From the NCBI RefSeq assembly GCF_025398175.1, contig NZ_CP099734.1, forward strand, positions 992,001-1,056,000: 64,000 nt of DNA, given 5' to 3'. The position numbers were made by a program, and so were the translations under genes. Below, piece after piece: positions 28,812 to 38,898 of the stretch; positions within the stretch are counted from its first letter, which is position 1; every line of letters starts with the position of its first letter. The notes beneath the pieces are model-generated. The model did no database searches, was not told the DNA's origin, and was given only the letters and a program-made list of their open reading frames with translations. The stretch comes from Photobacterium sp. TY1-4. GTDB lineage: Bacteria; Pseudomonadota; Gammaproteobacteria; Enterobacterales; Vibrionaceae.

Positions 28812-29696
28812 TCAGAGCAACTGAAATTGTGCGCTGTCGGCGGAAGGCGGCAGGGCGATGTCGGGCAGGGCAATCTGTTGCGCCATTTGTTGCCGGAGTT
28901 GGGCGTATAGCCGAACGGCCAGCTCCGGCGCCTGGTTGTTATCCGGGGTATGGATAAACAGGTAAGGTTGTTTGCCCTCACGCAGCCACAGCGGCAACCG
29001 GGCCAGCCAGTTGGCAAAGAAGGGATCGTTGCTCAAATCGTCGGGGTGGCCGATAAAGCGGATCACAGGCTGGTCGGCGGTGGCAATGGCATGCACCGGC
29101 ACCTGCGGCTTTTTCTGGTGGGCGTCGATCACCGCCTCGGAGGTCGGCGGGGCCGCAAATACCGGGCGACTGTCCATGATGATCCGGTTGGCCTGGTGTG
29201 CGATGAGCAGGCGGTTGAGGGCTTGTTCGTCCTCTCCCTTGGCGAAAAATGCCGGATGGCGCACTTCGACGCCGCAGGTGAACCGGGCCGGCAAGCGGCG
29301 CAGGAATTTCTCCAGTGCCGGCAGGGCGGCCGGTCCGAAGCTGGCCGGAAGCTGTATTTTCCAGATCCCCACTTTGTGCGCCACCGGCTCCATCACCGAG
29401 AAGAAATCGGCCAGCAGCTGATCGCAATGGCTCAGCTGGTGCTGGTGGGTGACGGCCGAAGGCAGCTTGAAGGTAAACCGGAAGCCCTCCGGGGTGGCCG
29501 CTGCCCATTTGCGTACGGTGGTGATGGCCGGGGTGGCATAAAAGGTGGTGTTGCCTTCGACGGTATCAAAGATCTCGGCATAGCGGGCCAGGCGCTCGCC
29601 GCTTTTGCAGCCCGCGCCGTATAGGCTGTGCTGCCAGTGGCTGTGTGACCACATGGCCAGGCCAAGGCGTAAAGGGCGGGCGGAAGCTGCGGGCAT
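28812..29696 (-). CDS. yecE: DUF72-family protein (YecE-like)
   Basis: The 294-residue protein belongs to the DUF72 TIM-barrel family: LRLGLAMWSHSHW at the N-terminus, the conserved FDTVEGNTTFYA segment, FTFKLPSAVTH and GVEVRHPAF. Its enzymatic function is unknown. In E. coli yecE also lies between aspS and cmoAB, and the same order is kept here, with aspS divergent. No signal peptide is present. Confidence 0.9.
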   Translation of the reverse strand: MPAASARPLRLGLAMWSHSHWQHSLYGAGCKSGERLARYAEIFDTVEGNTTFYATPAITTVRKWAAATPEGFRFTFKLPSAVTHQHQLSHCDQLLADFFSVMEPVAHKVGIWKIQLPASFGPAALPALEKFLRRLPARFTCGVEVRHPAFFAKGEDEQALNRLLIAHQANRIIMDSRPVFAAPPTSEAVIDAHQKKPQVPVHAIATADQPVIRFIGHPDDLSNDPFFANWLARLPLWLREGKQPYLFIHTPDNNQAPELAVRLYAQLRQQMAQQIALPDIALPPSADSAQFQLL

Positions 29697-29894
29697 GATC
29701 GGTGTTCCTGTCTGTGGATGACGCGTACTCAGGCGAAACCCTGATCGTACGCACGGGTCCGTGGCTTGTCGTTACCCGGACGTGAAGGGCTTATTGTGAA
29801 GAGTCTGGCCGGGTCAGGTCAAATCCGGCAAGGTGAGCGGTGTCTTTTTGCTTGATTTCCGCCCGGGGTTTTTCCTACAGTGACGTTTTTGCTT

Positions 29895-29900
29895 TATAAT
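29895..29900 (+). promoter_or_regulatory. Candidate aspS promoter -10 box
   Basis: A perfect TATAAT lies about 155 bases upstream of aspS. No good -35 sequence is seen 16-18 bases before it. The implied leader contains a small hairpin CTTTAT-TTCGG-ATAAAG (29935-29951). In the 358 bases between yecE and aspS I see no gene. Confidence 0.4.
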
Positions 29901-30054
29901 ACCTCGTTATTTTCGCCTCCCGGCGGCCTCAAAGCTTTATTTCGGATAAAGATTAACCAAAGCGGCCGGGGATTGAACCAGCCTGTGCCCCCAATCCAAT
30001 TCGCTGAGCGAAGGCGCGCACAGGAGAGTTAAGTAAACAGATCGGGAAATTCAT

Positions 30055-31836
30055 ATGCGCACCCAATATTGTGGTCACCTGAACAAGTCCCTAGCAGGAC
30101 AAACAGTAGAGTTATGCGGCTGGGTTAACCGTCGCCGTGATTTAGGCGGTCTTATCTTCATTGATATGCGAGATCGTGAAGGTATTGTTCAGGTAGTCGT
30201 CGATCCGGATATGAAAGATGTCTTCGACGTGGCAAACCACCTGCGCAACGAGTTCTGTATCCGCCTGATCGGTGAAGTGCGCACACGTCCGGAAAGTCAA
30301 ATCAACAAAGATATGGCCACCGGTGAAGTTGAAGTACTGGCCACAGGTCTGGAAATTATCAACAGCGCTGATGTCCTGCCGTTGGACTTCAACCAGAAGA
30401 ACACCGAAGAGCAGCGTCTGAAATACCGCTACCTGGATCTGCGTCGTCCGGAAATGAGCGATCGCATCAAGCTGCGTGCCAAAGCGTCAAGCTTCGTGCG
30501 CCGTTTCCTGGATAACCACGACTTCCTGGATATCGAAACGCCGGTTCTGACCAAAGCGACACCGGAAGGTGCCCGTGACTACCTGGTACCGAGCCGCGTG
30601 CACAAAGGCAGCTTCTATGCGCTGCCACAGTCACCACAGCTGTTCAAGCAGCTGCTGATGATGTCCGGTTTTGACCGCTACTACCAAATCGTTAAATGTT
30701 TCCGTGATGAAGACTTGCGTGCTGACCGTCAGCCTGAATTTACCCAGATCGATATCGAAACCTCGTTCATGAGTGCCGATCAGGTGCGTGACGTGACGGA
30801 GCGTATGATCGCGGAAATGTGGAAAGAGCTGCTGGATGTGGATCTGGGTACTTTCCCGGTGATGCCGTACGCTGAAGCGATGCGTCGTTTCGGTTCGGAC
30901 AAGCCGGATCTGCGCAACCCGCTGGAGCTGGTTGACGTTGCCGACATCCTGAAAGATGTGGACTTCAAAGTGTTCTCCGGCCCGGCCAACGACGAAAAAG
31001 GCCGTGTTGCGGTGATCCGTGTCCCAGGTGGCGCTGCGCTGACCCGTAAGCAAATTGACGAATACACCAAGTTCGTTGGCATCTACGGTGCCAAAGGTCT
31101 GGCGTGGATGAAGGTCAACGACCGTGACGCCGGATTCGACGGGGTTCAGTCACCGGTTGCGAAATTCCTCAATGAAGAGGTGGTCGCTCAACTGCTGGAC
31201 CGCACGCAGGCGCAATCTGGCGATATCATCCTGTTCGGTGCAGACAAGAAACGTATCGTGGAAGAAGCGATGGGCGCCCTGCGTCTGAAGCTGGGCAACG
31301 ATATGGAACTGACCGACACCAACGCCTGGGCACCACTGTGGGTTGTTGACTTCCCGATGTTCGAAGAAGACGACGAAGGCAACCTGCACGCGATGCACCA
31401 CCCGTTCACTTCACCACTGGGCGTGACGCCGGAAGCGCTGAAAGCGAGCCCGGCCGGAACGAACTCCAATGCTTACGACATGGTGATCAACGGTTACGAA
31501 GTGGGTGGCGGTTCGGTCCGTATCCACAACGCTGAGATGCAGTCTGCGGTCTTTGATATCCTGGGCATTGATGCCGATGAGCAACGCCTGAAGTTCGGTT
31601 TCCTGCTGGATGCCCTGAAGTTCGGGACACCACCGCACGCCGGTCTGGCCTTCGGCCTGGACCGCCTGGTGATGCTGCTGTGTGGCACTGAGAACATCCG
31701 TGACGTCATTGCGTTCCCGAAAACAACGGCGGCGGCATGTCTGCTGACCGACGCGCCAAGCGTGGCGAACCCGGCGGCTCTGGAAGAGCTGGCGATTGCG
31801 GTGAAAGAAGCAAAGAAACCACAGGAAAACGTGTAA
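30055..31836 (+). CDS. aspS: Aspartyl-tRNA synthetase
   Basis: This class IIb synthetase of bacterial type has 593 residues. The N-terminal OB-fold binds the anticodon ([22 protein letters not shown]). Class II motif 2 is in [18 protein letters not shown] and motif 3 in [15 protein letters not shown]; the bacterial GAD insertion domain lies around 290-420. A GNRA-capped terminator follows. The neighbourhood with yecE, cmoAB and yebC matches enterobacteria. Confidence 0.98.
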   Translation: MRTQYCGHLNKSLAGQTVELCGWVNRRRDLGGLIFIDMRDREGIVQVVVDPDMKDVFDVANHLRNEFCIRLIGEVRTRPESQINKDMATGEVEVLATGLEIINSADVLPLDFNQKNTEEQRLKYRYLDLRRPEMSDRIKLRAKASSFVRRFLDNHDFLDIETPVLTKATPEGARDYLVPSRVHKGSFYALPQSPQLFKQLLMMSGFDRYYQIVKCFRDEDLRADRQPEFTQIDIETSFMSADQVRDVTERMIAEMWKELLDVDLGTFPVMPYAEAMRRFGSDKPDLRNPLELVDVADILKDVDFKVFSGPANDEKGRVAVIRVPGGAALTRKQIDEYTKFVGIYGAKGLAWMKVNDRDAGFDGVQSPVAKFLNEEVVAQLLDRTQAQSGDIILFGADKKRIVEEAMGALRLKLGNDMELTDTNAWAPLWVVDFPMFEEDDEGNLHAMHHPFTSPLGVTPEALKASPAGTNSNAYDMVINGYEVGGGSVRIHNAEMQSAVFDILGIDADEQRLKFGFLLDALKFGTPPHAGLAFGLDRLVMLLCGTENIRDVIAFPKTTAAACLLTDAPSVANPAALEELAIAVKEAKKPQENV

Positions 31837-31856
31837 CTTAACACGACACCTTATTC

Positions 31857-31886
31857 AGACTGGCCGAAAGGCCAGTCTTCGTTTCT
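31857..31886 (+). terminator. aspS intrinsic terminator
   Basis: AGACTGGCC (31857-31865) pairs perfectly with GGCCAGTCT (31870-31878) around a GAAA tetraloop, followed by the T-rich TCGTTTCT. Confidence 0.88.
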
Positions 31887-31931
31887 AACGTGCATCTGTT
31901 TCTAACACGTATTTGTTTCTAACGTGTATAC
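31881..31931. repeat. Three imperfect 17-bp tandem repeats
   Basis: Units GTTTCTAACGTGCATCT, GTTTCTAACACGTATTT and GTTTCTAACGTGTATAC follow one another without spacers between the aspS terminator and yebC. They share GTTTCTAAC and diverge afterwards. No known family of sites is recognised. Confidence 0.75.
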
Positions 31932-31976
31932 CCAAGCAAACTCATTAAATGCGTCATCTGAGGCGGTTTGGGTATA
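31927..31976. repeat. REP-like 50-bp imperfect inverted repeat
   Basis: The ends TATACCCAA (31927-31935) and TTGGGTATA (31968-31976) are perfect complements, with a further CTCA/TGAG pairing inside. Short elements with this TATACCCAA-type edge recur in Vibrionaceae genomes as I remember them, so this may be one copy of a dispersed repeat. I found no second copy in the window. Confidence 0.55.
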
Positions 31977-32033
31977 AACCTTAAAGTTGTAAAACTTGGT
32001 CAAGAGATTGCCCAATTTAATCCGGAGAATGAC

Positions 32034-32777
32034 ATGGCTGGTCACAGTAAATTTGCCAATATCAAACACCGTAAAGCAGCACAGGATGCCAAACGCGGTA
32101 AGATTTTTACCAAGCTGATCCGTGAAATCGTGGTTGCTGCCAAAGAAGGCGGCGGCGAACCTGACAACAACCCACGTTTGCGTGCGGCGATTGATAAAGC
32201 GTTGTCCAACAACATGACCCGTGACACGGTTAACCGCGCAGTGAGCCGGGGGGCCGGTGGTGAGGGTGACGAAAACATGGAAACCGTGATCTACGAAGGT
32301 TACGGTCCGGGCGGGACGGCGGTGATGGTTGAATGTATGACCGATAACCGTAACCGCACCGTTTCCGGTGTGCGTCACGCGTTCTCCAAAGCCGGTGGCA
32401 ACTTGGGTACCGACGGCAGCGTCAATTACCTGTTCGACAAGAAAGGGGTGATCTCTTACGCACCGGGCCTGGATGAAGACGCGGTGATGGAAGCGGCGTT
32501 GGAAGGCGGTGCAGAAGACGTTGAAACCAATGATGACGGTTCGATGGATGTCTACACCACACCGGCTGATTTCGGTCCGGTGAAAGATGCGCTGGATGCG
32601 GCGGGTTTTGAAGCGCAGAACGCAGAAGTGACCCTGGTGCCGTCAACCAAAGCGGATCTGGATGCGGACACCGCACCGAAACTGCTGCGTCTGATTGACG
32701 CGCTGGAAGATCTGGATGATGTCCAGGAAGTCTACCACAACGGCGATATCTCTGATGAGGTGGCGGCGCAGCTGTAA
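32034..32777 (+). CDS. yebC: YebC/TACO1-family protein
   Basis: The 247-residue protein belongs to the YebC/PmpR/TACO1 family, starting [23 protein letters not shown], with the conserved [19 protein letters not shown] segment. Members have been described as DNA-binding regulators and more recently as ribosome-associated factors that relieve stalling. The start is the ATG at 32034 behind CCGGAGAATGAC; an upstream frame extension is spurious. The gene ends in a long-stemmed terminator. Confidence 0.95.
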   Translation: MAGHSKFANIKHRKAAQDAKRGKIFTKLIREIVVAAKEGGGEPDNNPRLRAAIDKALSNNMTRDTVNRAVSRGAGGEGDENMETVIYEGYGPGGTAVMVECMTDNRNRTVSGVRHAFSKAGGNLGTDGSVNYLFDKKGVISYAPGLDEDAVMEAALEGGAEDVETNDDGSMDVYTTPADFGPVKDALDAAGFEAQNAEVTLVPSTKADLDADTAPKLLRLIDALEDLDDVQEVYHNGDISDEVAAQL

Positions 32778-32815
32778 CCGGCACAATTTGTCTGCGGTTT
32801 GTGAGCCGCATCCAA

Positions 32816-32860
32816 ACACCGCCTCTCCCCATTAGCCTTGGGGAGAGGCGGTGTTTTTTT
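32816..32860. terminator. yebC terminator, probably bidirectional
   Basis: A perfect 15-bp stem (32816-32830 with 32840-32854) around a 9-base loop is followed by a T-run to 32860. The convergent lipoprotein gene ends at 32868, and the hairpin with AAA on its other side may also stop that transcript. Confidence 0.92.
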
Positions 32861-32867
32861 ATCGGGC

Positions 32868-33734
32868 TCAGGATGACTTGAGGCGCTCAGCAATCACCCG
32901 GGCTTGCGTGGTGCCGTGTTCAAACAATGCTGCTTTATAGTCCGCTTTGTGGAACATGCCGTTGACGCAACCTTGTTGTGGAATTTCCGGCGTTTCCTCA
33001 AACGTTCCTCGGGTGTCGACAATCAGCTCGCCCCGGCGGTTGAACATTGCGACGTGGAACGCCGATTTAGTAAAGCAGTCGCCACCGCGAAACAGGCTCT
33101 GTTGGTCGGTCGCGAAGCCGGTGTCATGAACCAGCATCACAGCATCAACCTGGAGCGCCTGGGCGGTTTTCTCGACCCACAGACGAAACTCCGGGTAATC
33201 GTAATAATTGATCAGCTCACCATGGCTGTAAGGGAGCCCCAGGTTCAGGTAGCCGTCCGGGACTCCGGCGTCGCGACGGATGTTCTGCTGTAGCTGAATG
33301 CTCTGCGATTGCAACAAGCCGGCGCTCAGGCTTTGGTACTCAGGATTTGCCGCAACCTGTTCAGGAGTCAGGAACTGCCATGGTTGCTGTTGATGCAGCT
33401 CGGCGATCATAGCGGCGAGGGTCAGATTGGCCGCTTCGTTGCCGTCGATTTCCTGCTGGATGTCCGCCATGTTATCGAAAACATTCAGGACCTTTTGGGT
33501 GGTTCCACCCAGCAACTGACCGGCAATGGCTAGCGGGTCGACGGCGATGCCGATGTCTTTGTCGCCATTGATGTCGGTTGGCTTGCGCTCATCCGCAATG
33601 ATGGTTTGCGGGACTGCGTACATGACGACTGCGACCGAGTTGACCTGATCGAGTTGCGCTTGCTGAATCATGTGCCGGGCGCAGCCTGAGAGAAGCAGGC
33701 CGGCCAGCAGGGCCATGGTCATATTTTTCATCAT
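32868..33734 (-). CDS. Lipoprotein of unknown function
   Basis: The 288-residue protein starts at the ATG at 33734, giving a signal peptide with lipobox LLSGC (Cys18), so it is a predicted lipoprotein of the outer or inner membrane. I recognise no family. A beta-strand-like VNSVAVVMYAVP follows the lipobox, a helical region lies about 60-150, and a mixed domain with VDAVMLVHDTGF and FHVAMFNRRGELIVDT forms the C-terminal part, with two further Cys. It is divergent from a ToxR/CadC-like regulator, which may control it. A longer frame starting at 33893 has no support. Confidence 0.8.
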   Translation of the reverse strand: MMKNMTMALLAGLLLSGCARHMIQQAQLDQVNSVAVVMYAVPQTIIADERKPTDINGDKDIGIAVDPLAIAGQLLGGTTQKVLNVFDNMADIQQEIDGNEAANLTLAAMIAELHQQQPWQFLTPEQVAANPEYQSLSAGLLQSQSIQLQQNIRRDAGVPDGYLNLGLPYSHGELINYYDYPEFRLWVEKTAQALQVDAVMLVHDTGFATDQQSLFRGGDCFTKSAFHVAMFNRRGELIVDTRGTFEETPEIPQQGCVNGMFHKADYKAALFEHGTTQARVIAERLKSS

Positions 33735-34147
33735 TGTTCGGTTCCGTTCGTGATTATTTGAGAGGGGACACCCAAGGCGGCGTTCGTCGCGCGCTGCGCC
33801 GATGCCGGGGGCGTGGTGGCCCGGGGGTGAATATCGGTTCAGGACGGACAGGTTAGCCAGGGCTTGGCGAGAGGTGAAAACACAAACACACATGTTTCCT
33901 TAATAAATATTTAATTGATTGAAATATAAGATTTTTGTTTTCTTGTTTTACGCCCGGGTGAAGCGGGTGGATTGGATGCAGTTAGCCAAGGCCGACGGTC
34001 CGGTGGTGGGGATACCACCGGGAACAGCCCTTTCGGGGTATGCATCAAAACGGCAGGGTGTCATAATATTGACGCCTTCAAGCCAAGTTGGAAGCGGCAG
34101 AGCCGGGCAATCCGGCAGCGATTTTCACCCTAAAGTTAGTTCTCCTC
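33735..34147. other. Divergent promoter region of lipoprotein and membrane regulator
   Basis: These 413 bases should hold promoters for both genes. They include an AT-rich patch at about 33898-33950 and a stem CCGGTGGT / ACCACCGG (34000-34007 and 34014-34021) upstream of the regulator. I see no gene that I can support. Confidence 0.55.
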
Positions 34148-35755
34148 ATGCATGACATCATTCACGACGCAAAAACAACCCAGCAGCGGATTTGGATCGC
34201 GGGGCTGCAGTACGATCCCGCCTCGCGGCAGTTTTTCTCAGGAGGGACGCCGATTGATTTGGAGCCCCGCACGGCCGAGCTGGTGGAAGTGTTGCTGTCG
34301 AGTGTCGGTACGCCGCTGTCTTCCGAAGCCATGATCCAGGCGATTTGGAACAGTCGCTATATTTCGAAAAATGTGCTGACGAACCGGATATCGACCCTGC
34401 GGGCGTTACTGCAAAAACACCTGCCGGATGAAGATGCCACCAAGATTTTGGTCACCTATCCCAGAAAGGGTTATTTTTTCAGTCCGACTTATATCCGGCT
34501 GGACACCGCGCAATGCGCCACTCCGGCGGAGGTAGTGCTTCATACGCCGCAGGAAATTGAGCGACAGGAAATCGAACCGCAGGCAGATACCCTGTCACGG
34601 ATGGGCCAGGGCACAAGCGATTCAAGTGCCCCGGTTCGGTCCGGGCGATGGCCCCGGTTTCAACTGAGCCACGGCCTTTGCCTGTTACTGGCTTGCTGCG
34701 CGCTCGGCTTTGCCATGCTCTATTGGCATGAAACGCAAAGTCATGCGCAAAAATCACGGCAGCAGCAATGGATTCCCAAAGTCGAGCTGTTGCTCAACCG
34801 GATTGACGCGGTGGGGGAGCAGGCCCGGGCGCATCGCCAGAGCATCAAAGCCATTATGCTGGAGCAGCAAATTGAGTATCCGTACACGGATATCGCCAAT
34901 CAGGATGTGCCGGGTTATTTCGTCGAATTGATTGATGACTCTATGTACTGGCCTGGGGCGAGGCATATCCGGACCAGTGACTACACCCTGGACATGCGGG
35001 TGAAAGACATTCCGAACAGCGATTTCCTTCAGGCCAAGGTGCGCCTGTTATTTGCCAGCACCGAGAAGCAGGTGTTTGATGCCACCTATCAAATCAACCC
35101 CGCCGATCTCAGCGCCAGCCTGCTCCCCATTCATCAGGATTTGGCCCGTTATTTCAATCTGCCGCTGCCGATTAGCTATGACTGGCAAGCCAGGCAGCGG
35201 GAAGAGGTGATACACCTGAACGACGCGCAGGCGGTGTTGTCAGCTCCCGCCCTGGATGAGTTTTCTGCGGTTTATCTGGCCCGTCGGCTGGCGCTGCTGG
35301 AGCACGATCCTGAAGTGTTGCAAACCGCTGTGAGCCGGATCCAGACGCAGTTCACGCCGTTACCGGATGAGCTGTCGATGTGGCTGGGGATTTTGTATTA
35401 CCGGCTCGGGAATCTCGATATGGCGTATGAGCTGTTAACCGTGCCGGTCAGAAGTGCCCGGATCCAGAATACGCTGATTTATATGCTGATCTCCCAAATT
35501 GCGTATCAGCAGGGGAAGTTTGAGCAGTTTCGATTGAAATATTTAGAGTCAATGGTCGCCTTACTCCGAGTGGTGCCGTCAGAGTCGCTGTTTATCCGGC
35601 TCTCAGAATCCGAATCGAAAGAGACTTGTATGCAACCCTGGCTGAGCTTGCAACAGACGGTTGAAGATGAACAGTTGTTGGCGCCCTGGCGCGAGTTTCT
35701 GGATCACTATTGCCATGTGGTTGATCAGCAGATGGGGGCACGGCAAGTGTTCTGA
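34148..35755 (+). CDS. ToxR/CadC-like transmembrane transcriptional regulator
   Basis: The protein has about 535 residues. The N-terminal winged helix (about 15-113) is of OmpR/ToxR type, ending in ILVTYPRKGYFF. A single membrane helix follows at about 175-193, then a large periplasmic region of some 340 residues with helical, TPR-like character towards the end (about 370-500). Such proteins bind DNA from the membrane and sense periplasmic signals. The ligand is unknown. The start is uncertain: I chose the ATG at 34148, but it has no Shine-Dalgarno, and a TTG at 34088 is in frame. Confidence 0.85.
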   Translation: MHDIIHDAKTTQQRIWIAGLQYDPASRQFFSGGTPIDLEPRTAELVEVLLSSVGTPLSSEAMIQAIWNSRYISKNVLTNRISTLRALLQKHLPDEDATKILVTYPRKGYFFSPTYIRLDTAQCATPAEVVLHTPQEIERQEIEPQADTLSRMGQGTSDSSAPVRSGRWPRFQLSHGLCLLLACCALGFAMLYWHETQSHAQKSRQQQWIPKVELLLNRIDAVGEQARAHRQSIKAIMLEQQIEYPYTDIANQDVPGYFVELIDDSMYWPGARHIRTSDYTLDMRVKDIPNSDFLQAKVRLLFASTEKQVFDATYQINPADLSASLLPIHQDLARYFNLPLPISYDWQARQREEVIHLNDAQAVLSAPALDEFSAVYLARRLALLEHDPEVLQTAVSRIQTQFTPLPDELSMWLGILYYRLGNLDMAYELLTVPVRSARIQNTLIYMLISQIAYQQGKFEQFRLKYLESMVALLRVVPSESLFIRLSESESKETCMQPWLSLQQTVEDEQLLAPWREFLDHYCHVVDQQMGARQVF

Positions 35756-35993
35756 TCCCTGGGGCACGGCATGTCTTCAGGGTGACCGGAATCAACGTAT
35801 CGATTGGAATCTTTGCGGTCTGATGCAAGGTTGCTGCTATTTAAGGCGCTTGGCGGGGGCGCAATGGATTCAATGCTGAAAAAGTGTGAAAATGTTGCCC
35901 ATTATCGAGCGATTTCCTGCCTTTGTGACAGAAAAAACTGCAGCAGTTTTGGAGGAGGCACAGGGTGGCGATGCAATACAGGAGTGTGACTGA

Positions 35994-36515
35994 ATGTCAG
36001 TCATCTTAGGAATTGACCCCGGCTCTCGGATCACCGGGTACGGCGTTATCCGCCAGGCGGGGAGACACCTGGAATATCTGGGCAGCGGCTGCATTCGCAC
36101 TTCAGTCGACGATATCCCGGGCCGGTTGAAACAGATTTATGCCGGGGTGTCGGAGGTGATCACCCAGTTCCAGCCGGATTATTTTGCCATTGAAGAGGTC
36201 TTCATGGGCAAAAATGCCAGCTCGGCACTGAAGCTGGGCCAGGCGCGCGGCAGTGCGATTGTCGCGGCAGTCAATGCTGACTTACCGGTCAGTGAGTACG
36301 CGGCGCGGCTGATTAAACAGGCCGTGGTGGGTCAGGGCGGGGCGGATAAAGCCCAGGTTCAGCATATGGTGTGCTCGGTGCTTAATTTACCGGGAAAACC
36401 GCAGGCCGATGCGGCGGATGCACTGGCGGTAGCGATTTGTCACGCCCATACCCATAAAACCCTGATTGCGATGGCCGGCCGGGCCAGTGGTGCCCGTCGG
36501 GGCCGCTACCGCTGA
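35994..36515 (+). CDS. ruvC: Holliday junction resolvase RuvC
   Basis: RuvC cleaves Holliday junctions paired with RuvAB branch migration. The catalytic acids are visible: Asp7 in [12 protein letters not shown], the Glu in [22 protein letters not shown], and the Asp pair in [15 protein letters not shown]. The length of 173 residues is normal. A terminator follows, and a chemoreceptor gene separates it from ruvAB. The 238 bases upstream hold no gene that I can support. Confidence 0.97.
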   Translation: MSVILGIDPGSRITGYGVIRQAGRHLEYLGSGCIRTSVDDIPGRLKQIYAGVSEVITQFQPDYFAIEEVFMGKNASSALKLGQARGSAIVAAVNADLPVSEYAARLIKQAVVGQGGADKAQVQHMVCSVLNLPGKPQADAADALAVAICHAHTHKTLIAMAGRASGARRGRYR

Positions 36516-36577
36516 GGGGCTCTGGACATGTGCTGATGGCATTTTTGTACGTCAGCAGAATGATACCTCGATCATAA

Positions 36578-36601
36578 AAGCAGCCCCGAGCTGCTTTTTT
36601 A
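36578..36601 (+). terminator. ruvC intrinsic terminator
   Basis: AAGCAGC (36578-36584) pairs with GCTGCTT (36590-36596) around a 5-base loop and is followed by a T-run. Confidence 0.88.
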
Positions 36602-36678
36602 CTTTGTTAATATAATGTTTCATGACTATATTGGTCAGAGGTCATACAAGTTAATAACTCTCTGGAAAGGATAATAAA

Positions 36679-38142
36679 ATGACCCCATTGGCAATATGGC
36701 GGGGCCTGTTTCTGCCTGCGGCCTCCGACTGGCAGGGCGAGCAGGCCCGCTATGTGGACACCTTGCTGTTCTTTACCCTCCTGTCTTTTTTCGTTGGCGC
36801 CTACAGCCTGATCAAGTGGTTCAGCCACGATCACCAGTTGTTGGTGATGACGTCGCTGGCGCTGATCGGCTGTGAGTTGTTTGCCGGTGCAATCCTCCGC
36901 GTGTTCCGCGCGCCGGAACTGGCGCTCAATATCGGGTTCTTCGGGATGGTGATCCACGCCACCAATATCGTTTATCAGAGTGGCGGGATTGTGGTCTCGA
37001 CCCAGTCGTTCTGGATGCCGCTGCTGATCGTGGCCTTCTTCCTGGCCGCCCGGCCGCTGATGGCTGCGTTGTGGAGTGTTGCAGTGGTGTGTGTGTCCGC
37101 CTGGATGATCACCCATCACCTGTCCGGGCAGTCATTCCCGACGTTGGTGCTGACGGAATCCGCTGCGGCCATGGAAATCTGGTCTGGGGTGCTGCTGCCC
37201 TTGGTGGTGATCGGTATCGCGCAGGCGTATACGGTGAAGCAGCGCCAGGATGCGATTCAGGCTTCCGAGCAGGCCATGCAATCGAGTGAGCAGATTGCTA
37301 CGCAGGCCAGAGAAGGCGAACGCCAGCTCTCCACGGTACTGGAGCAGGCCAGCGACAATGCGGTTCAGCTCGGCCAGGTGGCTGAGCAGTTGGAGCAACA
37401 GTCCGGGGAGTTGCACCAACAGGTGACGGATCTGAACGTGAACTGTGAATCTCAAGCCAGTGCGGCAGAGCAGATGAGCCAGCAACTGGCCCAGATGACG
37501 GCCGGGGTTGAGGAGTCTGATCGCTTTGTCACCGAGCTGACCAGTCGCAGTGATGCCATTCGTGAGCAGGCTGAGAAAAGCTCAGCGTCGCTGAGCGCCT
37601 CGACCGAGGCGATTGCCAAAATCCAGAGCAGTAATGATGAAATTATGTCGGTGGCGGATCTCATCACGTCCGTTGCCGAGCAGACCAATCTGCTGGCCCT
37701 GAACGCGGCGATTGAAGCGGCCCGTGCTGGTGAGCAAGGCCGGGGATTTGCCGTGGTTGCCGATCAGGTTCGGGAGTTGTCGGCGAAAAGTAACAGCTCG
37801 GCGGTCGAAATCCGTGCCTTGTTGGAAAAAAGCCGCCTGGAAGTGCAGCAGGGGCAGGCGGTGATTGAAGCCAGTGCCTCGGAGCTGACCCGCATTATTG
37901 ATGAGGTGGGTGGTATTTCCACCGATGTTCGCCGGCTGGCTGATATTATGAACCAACAAGTCAGCGCGCTGCAGGAGCTCAACAGTGCCAGTGGCGCGGT
38001 GGCCAGCAGTGTGGTGGAGACCAACCAAGTCTCGGATTCCGTAGCGGTGCAGGGCGCCCAGCTCGCGGAACAGGTCGAAACCCTCAAAGCGCTCGCCGAC
38101 AGCCTCAATGCCGTCGTGTCTCTGCGATCGACATTCGCCTGA
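36679..38142 (+). CDS. Methyl-accepting chemotaxis protein with multi-helix membrane sensor
   Basis: The 487-residue protein has five or six N-terminal membrane helices (about 25-182) with almost no periplasmic loop, no HAMP domain, then a cytoplasmic signalling domain (about 190-487) with the conserved hairpin tip [20 protein letters not shown]. It should form receptor arrays with CheA and CheW and respond to a membrane or intracellular cue. No CheR-binding pentapeptide is present at the C-terminus (ends STFA). It lies between ruvC and ruvA, with its own upstream terminator boundary and GGAAAGG-type ribosome site. Confidence 0.93.
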   Translation: MTPLAIWRGLFLPAASDWQGEQARYVDTLLFFTLLSFFVGAYSLIKWFSHDHQLLVMTSLALIGCELFAGAILRVFRAPELALNIGFFGMVIHATNIVYQSGGIVVSTQSFWMPLLIVAFFLAARPLMAALWSVAVVCVSAWMITHHLSGQSFPTLVLTESAAAMEIWSGVLLPLVVIGIAQAYTVKQRQDAIQASEQAMQSSEQIATQAREGERQLSTVLEQASDNAVQLGQVAEQLEQQSGELHQQVTDLNVNCESQASAAEQMSQQLAQMTAGVEESDRFVTELTSRSDAIREQAEKSSASLSASTEAIAKIQSSNDEIMSVADLITSVAEQTNLLALNAAIEAARAGEQGRGFAVVADQVRELSAKSNSSAVEIRALLEKSRLEVQQGQAVIEASASELTRIIDEVGGISTDVRRLADIMNQQVSALQELNSASGAVASSVVETNQVSDSVAVQGAQLAEQVETLKALADSLNAVVSLRSTFA

Positions 38143-38165
38143 GTTGCTGACAGCCGTCCCCTAAA

Positions 38166-38193
38166 AAAGAGCTGGATATACATCCAGCTCTTT
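38166..38193. terminator. Hairpin between the chemoreceptor gene and ruvA
   Basis: AAAGAGCTGGAT (38166-38177) pairs perfectly with ATCCAGCTCTTT (38182-38193) around ATAC. The U-run lies inside the stem end on the plus strand, so it may be a partial terminator. On the minus strand the T-run is better, but no minus gene ends here. Confidence 0.65.
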
Positions 38194-38237
38194 ACTATCC
38201 TAAAGCCTATTTTGTGAATCAATAAAGAGATGTTGCT

Positions 38238-38858
38238 GTGATAGGCCGACTGCGTGGAATCATTATCGAAAAACAACCGCCTGAAGTGTTGCTTGAGGTG
38301 GGTGGCATTGGCTATGAAGTTCAGATGCCGATGAGCTGTTTTTATGAGTTGCCGGAAGTCGGTCAGGAAGCGGTGATTTCGACCCACTTTGTGGTGCGCG
38401 AAGATGCGCAGCTGCTGTACGGCTTCAACAAGAAAAGCGAGCGCCAGCTGTTCCGTGAAGTGATTAAAGCCAATGGTGTTGGTCCCAAGTTGGGCCTGGC
38501 CATCCTGTCGGCGATGACGGCCAGCCAGTTCGTGCTCAGTGTGGAAAATGAAGATATTACCACCCTGGTGAAAATCCCGGGGGTCGGCAAGAAAACCGCC
38601 GAGCGCCTGGTGGTTGAAATGAAAGACCGCCTGAAAGGCTGGGGCGAAGGCGATCTGTTTACCCCGGCACTGGATACTGCGGCGTCCAATGCGCCGGTGG
38701 TCGATGATTCGGCTGCGCGTGCGGAAGACGAAGCGGTCAGCGCCCTGATTGCGCTGGGCTACAAACCGCAGCAGGCCTCGAAAGTGGTTTCGCAGGTCGC
38801 CAAGCCGGACATGAGCAGCGAAGCGGTGATCCGCGAAGCGCTGCGCTCGATGGTTTAA
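38238..38858 (+). CDS. ruvA: Holliday junction branch migration protein RuvA
   Basis: RuvA binds four-way junctions as a tetramer and loads RuvB. It starts at a GTG (38238), reading [28 protein letters not shown], with helix-hairpin-helix motifs ([14 protein letters not shown] and [20 protein letters not shown]) and the C-terminal domain III (about 158-206) that contacts RuvB. The length of 206 residues is normal. ruvB follows after 40 bases. Confidence 0.97.
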   Translation: MIGRLRGIIIEKQPPEVLLEVGGIGYEVQMPMSCFYELPEVGQEAVISTHFVVREDAQLLYGFNKKSERQLFREVIKANGVGPKLGLAILSAMTASQFVLSVENEDITTLVKIPGVGKKTAERLVVEMKDRLKGWGEGDLFTPALDTAASNAPVVDDSAARAEDEAVSALIALGYKPQQASKVVSQVAKPDMSSEAVIREALRSMV

Positions 38859-38898
38859 GGGGACGGATTGAAGGTGAATGGGTTAAAGGTAATGGACC

